Made by a program: the position numbers and the translations under genes
The notes under the pieces: generated by a model
The model's input: the letters and a program-made list of their open reading frames with translations, nothing else
What the model was told of the DNA's origin: nothing
Databases searched by the model: none
Shown: positions 1 to 8,104 of the stretch, in pieces
Numbering within the stretch: position 1 is the first letter of the stretch
How the letters are laid out: each line of letters opens with the position of its first letter
Origin: a virus
Reading direction: 5' to 3' (one strand)
IMG/VR virus record: IMGVR_UViG_3300031741_000001
Coordinates: 1-64,000 of that record
Length of the DNA: 64,000 bases

Positions 1-446
1 ACTGTTAAATCTATAAAAGTATCTTCGTATTGAAGACTTGCTCCGGTTCCGTCAACGTCTTCCAGAGCGTTGGCTGAAATCTCTTTAAAAAGATCTTCCA
101 TATTTTTAATAACCACTCTATAAGTATACTGAAAAAACGGACTGGAGCTTTTATTCACAGTCTCGTTAGACGCGTTAGAAATTAAAATAGTACAGGTAAG
201 TCCTTGGAAATGTTTAAAGAGTAATAAATATTGCTGGATAGTTACTTTAAAGAATACCATGAAAATATCACTGAATTTAGCATTGAAATCCTGCTCTATT
301 AGAATATCAGTTAATAGTCTATCTACAGTAAGGATGTTCTTTTTATCTTTAGAGTTAAATTCCAAAACGATTTGGAAAACTCCGGTTTGAGGATCAGCCA
401 GTATTTCCTTAACGGCTTTATCCATTGTTTTACTAACACCTATCAT
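1..446 (-). CDS. partial gene off the left edge, unknown, in structural operon
   Basis: A frame without stops runs from an ATG at 446 (GGAG six bases upstream) through the left edge, so at least 148 codons are present and the C-terminus is missing. I do not recognise the protein. It looks soluble and mixed alpha/beta, with no membrane segment. It begins 10 nt after the stop of its upstream neighbour and reads the same way. It is therefore a distal member of the leftward operon that follows the promoter motif at 4438-4454. A virion role is inferred from position only. Confidence 0.75.
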   Translation of the reverse strand, partial: MIGVSKTMDKAVKEILADPQTGVFQIVLEFNSKDKKNILTVDRLLTDILIEQDFNAKFSDIFMVFFKVTIQQYLLLFKHFQGLTCTILISNASNETVNKSSSPFFQYTYRVVIKNMEDLFKEISANALEDVDGTGASLQYEDTFIDLT

Positions 447-456
447 AGCCTACTCC

Positions 457-906
457 TTATATAAACGGCTCTACTAGATCCAGTAGAGTTTTAGGGGTTG
501 GTAACTTAGCATCTTTAGGAACAAAATACTCTAGTTTCTCATAAGCAGCTGGGCATCTATTTATAAATTGCTTTAACTCAATACTCACCTCACTTAAAAC
601 TGAAGGACAATTTATTGTTACTTCCCTAACCGTTTTTATATACTCTCCTAAAATAAAAACTATTTCAGAAAAATCAGCTGGGTCAGTTAATGAGAAAGGG
701 ACACCAAGAAAAACTAGATCTACGATTTTAGCTACTGAGATATAAGTAATAGATTCCCCATACTCACAACTATCCAACGGTTCTACGTTGTTTTCTAAAC
801 AAAATTTAGATATAGCAGGAGTGTAAGTTTCAGGTACTACCACTTCGAAAGTTCTATTCTCCAAAGCTTTAAAAAGATCGTCATATAGGAATGAATCTTT
901 ACTCAT
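457..906 (-). CDS. hypothetical protein, structural operon
   Basis: 149-residue acidic protein that I do not recognise. Its ATG overlaps the TGA of the preceding gene (ATGA at 903-906), the usual sign of translational coupling in this genome. No membrane segment, cysteine cluster or repeat is visible. The neighbours on both sides are unknown small proteins, and two larger virion-like proteins precede them in the same operon. A tail or baseplate accessory role is a positional guess. Confidence 0.8.
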   Translation of the reverse strand: MSKDSFLYDDLFKALENRTFEVVVPETYTPAISKFCLENNVEPLDSCEYGESITYISVAKIVDLVFLGVPFSLTDPADFSEIVFILGEYIKTVREVTINCPSVLSEVSIELKQFINRCPAAYEKLEYFVPKDAKLPTPKTLLDLVEPFI

Positions 907-1355
907 CGTAACCCTCCCATTTTAAAAGAAAATCCTTTACTTCCTATAATTTGAAAAAGGGAACTTATGGGATCGGTTACTTTAAGCCTCACGAATCCGT
1001 CTTGTCCCAAATCTCCAAATGAGGTACTCAAAAATCTCATAGAAGTAATTTTTTTATTTAAAAGGAATACAGTCTGTCCTTGTGATAAGCAATTAGATTT
1101 TAAAGTCACTGGGAAGCTAGAAGTGTTTACTATAATGAATTCTTTAAATGGTAAATAATCCATCCTTAAATACACACTCATGGCGACTGTAGATCTTATA
1201 ACTTGAATATTATCTAAACTTAAAATACCGCTTTTGTTTAGAATATTAACTCGCTGAGCTTCATTGTGAACTCTTTTGAATGAGTTTTCGGTATCCAACG
1301 AAAGATCCCCATTCTCTTCAATTAGATAGTTAGACAGGTTTGTTAAAAGTTCCAT
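903..1355 (-). CDS. hypothetical protein, structural operon
   Basis: 150-residue protein with an AAGGTG ribosome site eight bases before its ATG. The N-terminal third is polar and helical; the rest is beta-rich, with a stretch ending MGGLR at the C-terminus. No family is recognised. It lies 11 nt after the 564-residue protein and overlaps the next gene by four bases, so it is made from the same leftward message. The beta-rich content and operon position fit a small virion protein, but nothing proves it. Confidence 0.8.
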   Translation of the reverse strand: MELLTNLSNYLIEENGDLSLDTENSFKRVHNEAQRVNILNKSGILSLDNIQVIRSTVAMSVYLRMDYLPFKEFIIVNTSSFPVTLKSNCLSQGQTVFLLNKKITSMRFLSTSFGDLGQDGFVRLKVTDPISSLFQIIGSKGFSFKMGGLR

Positions 1356-1366
1356 AAAATCACACC

Positions 1367-3061
1367 TTAATTTAAAATAAAACCATTGCTGGCTTCAGCT
1401 AGCCAAGTTGAGTTTTCAACATCTACCAAAACTAAGGTGACGTTGCCGTTTACGAGTAGAGTCCCTAGAGGTATAGCAGATCTATTACTCTTGACTCCTG
1501 TCTTTGAGAATTCAACTATTTGCTGTTCTGCTATATAGATATTGCTGTAAATATACACCACACCTATTGACGTGTTGGTGACATTTAAAGTGGTACCTAT
1601 AACTAAACATTCAGGAATCGTACTTTGAACTAAAGGTTCACTTACTTGAACCTTAACGTTGATAGGTAATAGATCATTCTCAGTTAATATAACTGGAGTA
1701 TTAACTTCGCTTATAAAGTTTTCTATATCTGAGGATGTAGTTATTTTTATATTATCTCTCCCTGTAGTAATACTTAAAATTATTTCATTAAGGAAATGAA
1801 TAAGTACTGGTATCATATAGAAAAGTTCTATCTCGGTGAAATCGTTCCATTCTTGTAGTAGTTTACATAGAGTAAAAACATTAGTTGGATTAATAGTTTG
1901 ATTATTTAAATACTGAGAAAGCATCTTTTCAAAATCCGTAGATGCGTAATCTCCCATTATCCCTATATAGAAAGGGAAATATTTAAAAACAGGATATTTA
2001 CTTTTAGATCCGGCTATGAATTTACATATAGATAACTGGTTTTTGTTTATTAGTGTTGAAATAGTAGTATCTGCAAAAGTATAAAGAGTCGGCATTGAGT
2101 AATAGAAAAGATCCACATTCTGCCAAGATATAGCATTCGTAGATTGTAGTTTCTTCCATATTGTTTTTTCTTTATTAGCATACTCATGTAGTAACTGTTG
2201 AGGGATATCAGAACATGAAGTTATAGTAAAAACATCAGTTATAAAATCTACAATATATGGATCATAGATCCCATCTGGTCTTATATAAGAGTGGAGTATA
2301 TCATTATTATAAAAAGATTTATTATACTGTTTCAGTAAAATGCTCCTCAAAAAAGTAGAATCCGATAGAATCATTTTTTCATTAGAAAGAATAAGGGCTG
2401 TTTCTTCAGTTAAGAATCTTTTCTTATTAAACCAAGCTACTTCTTTGACTGATTTTCTAATATCGTTTATTTCTTCTACGGTTGCGAATTTGATAAGCTC
2501 AAAAGTTACTTCATGGAAAGAAGATGTTCTGATGCTTAATCTACTAGGAGCTTGTGTTACTTTAAAAAGAGAAATCCTTCCATCGTTCATAGGTTCTATT
2601 TGATAAATAAAACAATCCCCCATATTAGGTACAAACCCAGGATATACTAACGCTGTTCCTGTAATAGTAGATAACGTCTTATCAGTATCATAATTGAATT
2701 GAAACTGATCTTGTAATTTTATTTCAAAGTTATTAATCTGTAAAAAACTTTTATGTATCGGAGATAGCTCTGTGCTAATATCAGTATCCATACTATTGTT
2801 TGCTGTATTAGTGTGTATCTTATGGAAGTAAGTAGTATTGATTTCTGATCCTACCGCATATCCTTTTAGTTTCTTTAAAAGATTATTAAACCTATCAGCA
2901 TTAACCGAATTACGATTAAAAAAACTCTTAGTAACATAATTCTCTTCAGATAGTATTTTATCGAATGTTGGGCGTGTTGAGATTACACCATCGACGTATT
3001 CATTGGTGTTGGAAGTTATTTTAACTCCCGTGGATCCTCCAATAGTACTAGGTATTGTCAT
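1367..3061 (-). CDS. virion structural protein candidate (564 aa)
   Basis: 564-residue protein with GGAGAAG just before its ATG. It starts inside the end of the preceding gene (14-nt overlap). The first 100 residues are polar. A beta-rich block containing GDCFIYQIEP follows near residues 145-155, then a long mixed region, and the C-terminal 130 residues are Thr/Val/Asn-rich beta structure of the kind common in tail and baseplate proteins. No enzyme motif is visible. It sits in an operon with a late-type promoter motif and is called structural on composition and context. Baseplate wedge or fibre attachment are possible alternatives. Confidence 0.6.
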   Translation of the reverse strand: MTIPSTIGGSTGVKITSNTNEYVDGVISTRPTFDKILSEENYVTKSFFNRNSVNADRFNNLLKKLKGYAVGSEINTTYFHKIHTNTANNSMDTDISTELSPIHKSFLQINNFEIKLQDQFQFNYDTDKTLSTITGTALVYPGFVPNMGDCFIYQIEPMNDGRISLFKVTQAPSRLSIRTSSFHEVTFELIKFATVEEINDIRKSVKEVAWFNKKRFLTEETALILSNEKMILSDSTFLRSILLKQYNKSFYNNDILHSYIRPDGIYDPYIVDFITDVFTITSCSDIPQQLLHEYANKEKTIWKKLQSTNAISWQNVDLFYYSMPTLYTFADTTISTLINKNQLSICKFIAGSKSKYPVFKYFPFYIGIMGDYASTDFEKMLSQYLNNQTINPTNVFTLCKLLQEWNDFTEIELFYMIPVLIHFLNEIILSITTGRDNIKITTSSDIENFISEVNTPVILTENDLLPINVKVQVSEPLVQSTIPECLVIGTTLNVTNTSIGVVYIYSNIYIAEQQIVEFSKTGVKSNRSAIPLGTLLVNGNVTLVLVDVENSTWLAEASNGFILN

Positions 3062-4427
3062 TTTCTTCTCCAGGTTGGCATAGTATTGTGGCGTCTAGAA
3101 CGTAGAATCTGAAAAGATAAGGAGCTGGGTAATTCTTTTCAGATATAACCAGATGATAAATTTTAGTTTTATCCCTACATGGGATAGTCAGCTTAGTTCC
3201 GCCAGTAAGCGTTAAAGCCGATGGCTCATACGCGTAGTTATCTGAAAATACAGAAATGTTATATTTTTCAAAGTTTAGAAGACTAGCATCGCCTTGTATT
3301 TTTAAAGTATCTAAAACTTCTTTTTTGAGACTCACTCCAGCCATAGGTTCTGCTAAATCTATGACCGTATCTGGGGTGTCTAATAAAACTACCGATATTA
3401 GAAAAGGGATGTAATCTTGAGAGATAGTTAAAGCTATCTTAGATGGAGCCCATTCGTCATACCATGGTATCTTTACTGGCTTTTGAATACTACCAATATC
3501 GTAATTTCTAGTTCCTTCATTAAACGATACGTCGTTATACGTTGGTTGGATACATTTAAGATTACTATTATTAACAACCGGTATCGCCATTGCTGGAACA
3601 AGGACGTTATTAACAACCACAGGATATCGTAAAATAGTCATTTTGGGGCAATTGAATTGAACTGTTAGCGTACAGTTTAAAATAAATAGATCTGGGGATG
3701 TTGCTGATTTTTCGACTTCAGGTTCATCTTGCGTGAAATCTATATTGACTATCGTTTGAGCTATATTCTTTTGAATGATTATTTCAGCATCTTTTTTTGT
3801 ATCCCTACCAACTTCCATACTTATAAAATTATTAGACCATATTCTTAAGTTAGTTAGAAAATCGCTAAGTGGCTTCTTAGTCATTTTATATAGAAGGAAT
3901 AGAATACCTAATGTTGTAGGAGGCATCGCATAACTATATACAAAATTAGCATTAATAATATTCATTCCCGTTTCGGAATATTTGGTGTATAGTTTTGATA
4001 GTGTAGTTACCGCATCTATTTTATTAATAAAATATAATTTACACTCCATAACTAAATTTGTTGGCATAGCATGCTCATGTATCGTTATCTGATTTGTTTC
4101 ATTATTCAAAATAGGATATTGTCTTTTCTCATATACTGGAGTCAGACTGAATCCTCTATAATCATTACCTTTATCGTTATTCCATTTAAGATTTTTAGTA
4201 TTGAATACCTCTCTAGCTACACATTCAAATTTATTATCTTTAAGTTTAGGTCGAGCTGAAAAAGCTTCACTAGAGTCAGAAGCACCCATACTATTAGAAT
4301 TGATATAAACCTTATCTTTAAAGATAAGGTCTAATCCTAAATCCTCTATGAGCTTATACACCGTTTGAGAAACTAAGGGTTTTGTAATATACGTGGTTAT
4401 TTCTTTAAGTTCTTCATTAAAATACAT
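3048..4427 (-). CDS. virion structural protein candidate (459 aa), first gene of leftward operon
   Basis: 459-residue protein and the promoter-proximal gene of the operon that runs off the left edge. The ATG has GGAGGA directly upstream, and the motif AAAACATTCTATATAA lies at 4438-4454. The protein is beta-rich in its second half (PVVVNNVLVPAMAIPVVNNS, then several short strands), with a helical N-terminus. No catalytic motif or membrane segment is visible. Composition resembles tail or baseplate proteins of large myoviruses, but I cannot assign a specific one. Confidence 0.6.
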   Translation of the reverse strand: MYFNEELKEITTYITKPLVSQTVYKLIEDLGLDLIFKDKVYINSNSMGASDSSEAFSARPKLKDNKFECVAREVFNTKNLKWNNDKGNDYRGFSLTPVYEKRQYPILNNETNQITIHEHAMPTNLVMECKLYFINKIDAVTTLSKLYTKYSETGMNIINANFVYSYAMPPTTLGILFLLYKMTKKPLSDFLTNLRIWSNNFISMEVGRDTKKDAEIIIQKNIAQTIVNIDFTQDEPEVEKSATSPDLFILNCTLTVQFNCPKMTILRYPVVVNNVLVPAMAIPVVNNSNLKCIQPTYNDVSFNEGTRNYDIGSIQKPVKIPWYDEWAPSKIALTISQDYIPFLISVVLLDTPDTVIDLAEPMAGVSLKKEVLDTLKIQGDASLLNFEKYNISVFSDNYAYEPSALTLTGGTKLTIPCRDKTKIYHLVISEKNYPAPYLFRFYVLDATILCQPGEENDNT

Positions 4428-4437
4428 GTTCTCCTCC

Positions 4438-4454
4438 TTTATATAGAATGTTTT
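4438..4454 (-). promoter_or_regulatory. late-type promoter motif
   Basis: On the minus strand this reads AAAACATTCTATATAAA and ends 11 nt before the ATG at 4427. Nearly the same string precedes other structural genes (9671, 11168, 39600, 50604, 56194, 56222), so it looks like a phage-specific late promoter. The start site is not determined. Confidence 0.55.
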
Positions 4455-4483
4455 TAAAGTGAATTAAAAAACCGAATTTCGCT

Positions 4484-4498
4484 ATATTATATAACAAA
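4484..4498 (+). promoter_or_regulatory. promoter-like TATATTATATAA upstream of the UvsX-like gene
   Basis: CTATATTATATAACA lies about 22-36 nt upstream of the ATG at 4520 and is followed by a good ribosome site (AAAAAGGAGATAT). It lacks the ATTC core of the late-type motif, which fits an earlier expression class. This is read by eye; no start site is known. Confidence 0.4.
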
Positions 4499-4519
4499 TT
4501 AAAACAAAAAAGGAGATAT

Positions 4520-5881
4520 ATGTTTAAAGCATTAGATAATATAGAACGACCATACCCTATTACATTTTTCAATACAGGAACAATGTATGATTTACTCAGC
4601 GGATCAGTTACTCAAGGGGTGAATGGCGAATACTTAATTAAAGGAGGGATAGCGAATGCTCCTATAGGGATTGGTGGTAGAACCAATACATACAAATCAA
4701 CATTCGCTAACGATCTGATGATTAGAGCATTAAAAAACTATCCAGGAACGATGCTCATAATAAATGAAACCGAAGGCTCTTATGACGAACAACGTATCCT
4801 AGATCTTAGCGGGACTAAAGAATTACCAGGACTCAAGTTTATATCGGGATGTATTTACGGAATGGAATCTATTTTTGAAATCCTAAAAGATATAGGGAAT
4901 GAAAAACAAAAAAGACGTAAAGCGTTTACCGCCGTTACTCCATTCGAAGATGTCGTAACTGGGGAAGCTGCTAAATGTTGGATACCTACTTTTGGTAATA
5001 TTGATAGTTTTTCAATGATGTCCAGTGAAGAAGAAGATAGCATGATAGAAAAGGGAGGGTTGAGAGACAAGAAAAATAAAACAGTTTTTATTCTGGATGG
5101 GAATAAAAAAACAATTTTCATAAGAAACATGAGAAAGCGTTGCGAACGTCACGGGATAGCTCTTATGTTATTATCTCATATAGGTGAGAATTCTTCTATA
5201 AGCGACACTGAAAAATATCCTACTAAACAAATGCCTAGTATGAAACCTAAAGATAAGAATAAACATTGCGGTCCTTTATACAATTTCTTAACTAAGAATT
5301 TCTGTCAAGTATCCTCGGCAACTTTACAGAGTGCTGATAAGACAGCTATGTATAAACTAGGATCGACTCCTCCTAAAGATTTACACACGCTAAGCTTAAT
5401 AGTCCATCGTGGTAAGAATGGAGGATCTGATATATCATTTCCTTTTGTAGTATCACAAACGTACGGGCTGCTTAACACCACTACTCATTTTAACTACCTT
5501 AGAGAGTACGGTAACCATTTTGGATTAACTAGTAGTCAAGGATCGAACTGTACCACTCCAAGTAATTCGGTATTCTTGCCAGATATAAAACTTTTCAGAC
5601 ATACTATTAGAAAAGTAGGCAATGAAAATTATCAAGTAGCTAGAGCATTGGAATTATCAGCAAGGTATTATTTCATTAAAACATATTGGGATATTTCTAA
5701 AATAGGATTAAACTTTTCCCAATCTATGGAAGTCATAGTAGAGAAAATTAAAAAATCAAAAACATTAACGATGGATGAAGTTCTAAATAGTGAATCTATT
5801 TGGAGATATGATAGAACTGATAAGCATAGAAAGTATTTAAGTATTTTTGATATAATTAAAGCAATAGAAGGAGAGAAGTAA
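4520..5881 (+). CDS. RecA-superfamily recombinase/ATPase, UvsX-like
   Basis: 453-residue RecA-fold ATPase, likely the phage strand-exchange protein used in recombination-dependent replication. The Walker A is GRTNTYKST (residues 53-61); the aromatic residue before the lysine recalls T4 UvsX, which has FKS there. A Walker B-like stretch GNIDSFSMM is near residue 162, and LMLLSHIGEN is a motif typical of the RecA core. The C-terminal 130 residues are helical and unlike bacterial RecA. The start is clear (AGGAGATAT before ATG). A small membrane-protein gene follows with no gap. The alternative is another RecA-like packaging or helicase ATPase; strand-exchange function is inferred. Confidence 0.65.
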   Translation: MFKALDNIERPYPITFFNTGTMYDLLSGSVTQGVNGEYLIKGGIANAPIGIGGRTNTYKSTFANDLMIRALKNYPGTMLIINETEGSYDEQRILDLSGTKELPGLKFISGCIYGMESIFEILKDIGNEKQKRRKAFTAVTPFEDVVTGEAAKCWIPTFGNIDSFSMMSSEEEDSMIEKGGLRDKKNKTVFILDGNKKTIFIRNMRKRCERHGIALMLLSHIGENSSISDTEKYPTKQMPSMKPKDKNKHCGPLYNFLTKNFCQVSSATLQSADKTAMYKLGSTPPKDLHTLSLIVHRGKNGGSDISFPFVVSQTYGLLNTTTHFNYLREYGNHFGLTSSQGSNCTTPSNSVFLPDIKLFRHTIRKVGNENYQVARALELSARYYFIKTYWDISKIGLNFSQSMEVIVEKIKKSKTLTMDEVLNSESIWRYDRTDKHRKYLSIFDIIKAIEGEK

Positions 5882-6148
5882 ATGGGAGTATTAGGAGGAT
5901 TGGTGCTTTTAGGAGCTGCCGTAGTTATAGGTCTAGCTAAAGATATAGGAAATCCAGATAACCCTATAAATAAATTTTGTTACTGGTGTGGTTCATTTGA
6001 AAGATCTGACGTTAAAACTAAAACATTCTGGTCTGGTCGCGATGGAGTAGATGTTGAAGACCACGATGAGTTCTGGTTAAAAAAAAGAGAACAAGAGAGG
6101 TTGCGTTTAATTGAAGAGGAGGAGGAGGATGATAGCGTCATTTTTTAA
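5882..6148 (+). CDS. small membrane-anchored protein
   Basis: 88-residue protein that begins immediately after the stop of the UvsX-like gene. Residues 2-19 are a hydrophobic Gly/Ala/Val helix that should insert in a membrane. A CYWC pair follows near residue 33, and the C-terminus is very charged and ends in a run of Glu. The last third of the gene contains the purine-rich ribosome site of the next gene. No family is recognised. A membrane-tethered accessory role is inferred. Confidence 0.7.
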   Translation: MGVLGGLVLLGAAVVIGLAKDIGNPDNPINKFCYWCGSFERSDVKTKTFWSGRDGVDVEDHDEFWLKKREQERLRLIEEEEEDDSVIF

Positions 6149-6314
6149 AAAGATTGTAGAGTGGAGCGGGTTAGTGTGGGCAAGATTATTCGCTTATAGA
6201 TTTACATTTTTAGTAACTAGAAACTATATGGAAGAAGATGCTTGGTATGTAGTTAGTTTTGAAATAAGGAAAAAGATACCTCGAATAAGAAATTTTGAAA
6301 TAAAAAAAAAATAA
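6129..6314 (+). CDS. small basic protein, amphipathic
   Basis: 61 residues if translation starts at ATG 6129, which directly follows a GAGGAGGAGG purine run; an in-frame ATG at 6111 lacks a good ribosome site. The product is rich in Lys, Arg and aromatic residues and has an amphipathic segment (FFKKIVEWSGLVWARLF) that could bind membrane. It overlaps the end of the preceding gene out of frame by 20 nt. No function is recognised. Confidence 0.6.
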   Translation: MIASFFKKIVEWSGLVWARLFAYRFTFLVTRNYMEEDAWYVVSFEIRKKIPRIRNFEIKKK

Positions 6315-6322
6315 AATACACC

Positions 6323-6360
6323 TCTAAATACATCCGATTAAAGGATGTATTTAGAGGTGA
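6323..6360 (-). terminator. intrinsic terminator on the minus strand
   Basis: CACCTCTAAATACATCC and its complement form a 17-bp stem with a short loop. The A-rich tract on its left (6297-6320) reads as a T-run after the hairpin on the minus strand. It would end leftward transcription that has crossed RNA element A, and possibly rightward transcription as well. Confidence 0.65.
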
Positions 6361-6656
6361 CTTATAAAAATAAATATTATAATTTTATTAATATTATACA
6401 TATAATATCACTCCTTCAATTATAATTAACACTCGTGGGTTTACACGATAAGATAAATGGTTTCGTCTATAGTAATGTCTGTTTTACTATTTAAGCAGTT
6501 GTATTCGAATTGAATTTTATACAGTTCTAACTGTTCTTATAGATAATTTTATACTAGCTAGAAGCCTAGTTTGATTCGATATCATAAATGTAATGGTGAA
6601 TCTGCATTACGTTTAGAGGGGTGATATTACTATCGGTATAGATCCTACTACTTTAC
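6361..6656. ncRNA. structured intergenic RNA element, copy A
   Basis: This 296-nt gap between convergent genes holds no convincing ORF. A 7-bp hairpin at 6469-6490 carries the 8-nt loop TGTCTGTT. An H-type pseudoknot follows: CTTATAG (6536-6542) pairs with CTAGAAG (6558-6564) with one mismatch, and ACTAG (6553-6557) pairs with CTAGT (6566-6570). An extra hairpin, ACAGT/ACTGT, lies at 6521-6534. The same two modules occur at 16436-16513 and 59646-59720. The transcribed strand is not settled. Confidence 0.55.
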
Positions 6657-6881
6657 TCATACTGCAATTCCTTTCTTTGTAAACATTTTAGAAAATTTAG
6701 TTTTAAGTTTAGAAAACTTAGTAACTACATAATCTTTAAACTCTATTGCTTTTCCAACTACTAACTCTATAGAGTCAACTATAGAACTTTTTAAAGATCT
6801 GGTTACCTTAACGCTCTTAATCTCAGCACGTTTAGATTTTCTATTGAAGGATCTAACCACCTTCTTTGATGTTATACGCAT
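6657..6881 (-). CDS. small basic protein
   Basis: 74-residue, Lys/Arg-rich protein with a good ribosome site (AAAAGGGAGTACT) before ATG 6881. No membrane segment is clear; a nucleic-acid-binding or inner-head role would suit the charge, but this is a guess. The frame stays open 58 codons upstream to 7055 and encodes a highly charged Glu/Lys/Arg segment, with no ATG, GTG or TTG in a usable place. The true N-terminus may therefore be longer. A motif of the nonstructural promoter type lies at about 7105-7120. Confidence 0.6.
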   Translation of the reverse strand: MRITSKKVVRSFNRKSKRAEIKSVKVTRSLKSSIVDSIELVVGKAIEFKDYVVTKFSKLKTKFSKMFTKKGIAV

Positions 6882-7104
6882 AGTACTCCCTTTTCTATTA
6901 TTCTTGTTTATTTTTTCTTGTTTTAATCTTTCGCGATACTCGACGTGTTCACGCGAGTATGCTTCATGCTCTTTAGCACGCTCGTCGCGCTTCAGCTCAT
7001 CGTGAGCGAGCTCTTTTTCGTACTCTTGTTTATCCTCACCCCTTTTAATTATTACTTAAATCTTTATTGATTCGCAATAATAATGTATATCTAAGAAACG
7101 AATG

Positions 7105-7120
7105 ACCTATACTAATAGTA
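7105..7120 (-). promoter_or_regulatory. nonstructural-class promoter motif
   Basis: The minus strand reads TACTATTAGTATAGGT, matching motifs before other nonstructural genes (15271-15290, 17591-17604, 18892-18908, 30832-30852). It would drive the small basic gene at 6657-6881 and its in-frame upstream extension. Confidence 0.4.
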
Positions 7121-7122
7121 GA

Positions 7123-7161
7123 CTCACTATGTCTTTCCTATTACGGGAAAGACATAGTGAG
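7123..7161. terminator. 16-bp hairpin after the 7169-8068 gene
   Basis: CTCACTATGTCTTTCC at 7123-7138 pairs perfectly with 7146-7161 around a 7-nt loop. It lies 8 nt after the leftward gene ending at 7169. The minus strand shows no clear T-run after it, so termination may be partial. Confidence 0.5.
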
Positions 7162-7168
7162 GTGTTTG

Positions 7169-8068
7169 TTATTTTTTCTTTTCTCTTTGGATCAGCAATG
7201 TGTAAATATTAATAAGGTTATTCTCAAGAACCATAGCGTTAGTACACATAGTACCATATATTGAAATATACTTAGCTAGAAATTCTATAACGTCCATTAT
7301 CTTTAGAACTATTTTTTTAGATAACTCTATTTCTTCATTTTGAATAACTTCTCGCATTCCAATAAAATGAGAATCTATTTTAGAATATTCTTTTTCGATA
7401 AGATTAGCTTTCTGAATAAATTTATTATTCTCCTCTAAAAGATCTTTAGTTTGGGAAAAATCTCTCATTGATGAGAATAGAGTTCTGAAAGGTCTAGAAC
7501 TTTCACTTATCTCTAAGTCGTATAGTTTTTTAAATTTTATAAAGTCTTTTTCTAGAACTGGATCTATTTTAATAAACGATGTTTCGTTAAGAAGACTTTC
7601 AATTTTTTTTAAATCAACAGTTTCTTTTGAAAATTCTTTATATAGAGAAACTGTCAGCTTAGAAGCTATTTCTAAAATAGAAGATATCCTCATATCTATA
7701 AAGAATTTATTAATCGATCTTCCAGCATCGCTAAAATCCTTTACTAGCCCTCTAGGACAAGGAATGTCGACATCCATTACTTTGTCATAGGATAGACCGT
7801 CTATCTTGTTTATAATCGCTCTATTCGATTTAATAAAATAAGTTAAATTAGATTTGGGTATTTGAAAGTTATTCAATACTTTAGTTTGTAAAGTATTTAA
7901 AGTCTGAGAAAAACTTTTTGTTACCTTAGTATAAATAGCTACTAGGTCTAACCCTTCCTCCGATCCTCCTATATTCTCAAAAGAATATTCATTACTATTA
8001 ATTATTTTCCTCAATTCTTCAAAGACTGAAGAAGTTACCATAGCCGAATCAATCTGTGTTAAATTCAT
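7169..8068 (-). CDS. helical protein, candidate inner-head protein
   Basis: 299 residues if the start is ATG 8068. The in-frame ATG at 8080 is itself part of the GGAGG ribosome site for 8068. The protein is almost all helical, with no enzyme motif. Its N-terminus, MNLTQID, resembles the MNIL starts of the duplicated proteins at 42121-49567. An S-F-E sequence at residues 29-31 (mature numbering from 8068) matches the S-x-E cleavage rule known for phiKZ head protease. It lies next to the helicase gene, not the other head genes. The inner-head assignment is inference. Confidence 0.55.
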   Translation of the reverse strand: MNLTQIDSAMVTSSVFEELRKIINSNEYSFENIGGSEEGLDLVAIYTKVTKSFSQTLNTLQTKVLNNFQIPKSNLTYFIKSNRAIINKIDGLSYDKVMDVDIPCPRGLVKDFSDAGRSINKFFIDMRISSILEIASKLTVSLYKEFSKETVDLKKIESLLNETSFIKIDPVLEKDFIKFKKLYDLEISESSRPFRTLFSSMRDFSQTKDLLEENNKFIQKANLIEKEYSKIDSHFIGMREVIQNEEIELSKKIVLKIMDVIEFLAKYISIYGTMCTNAMVLENNLINIYTLLIQREKKK

Positions 8069-8104
8069 TTTTTCCTCCATAATGGTTTATAGGTATATAT
8101 AATT

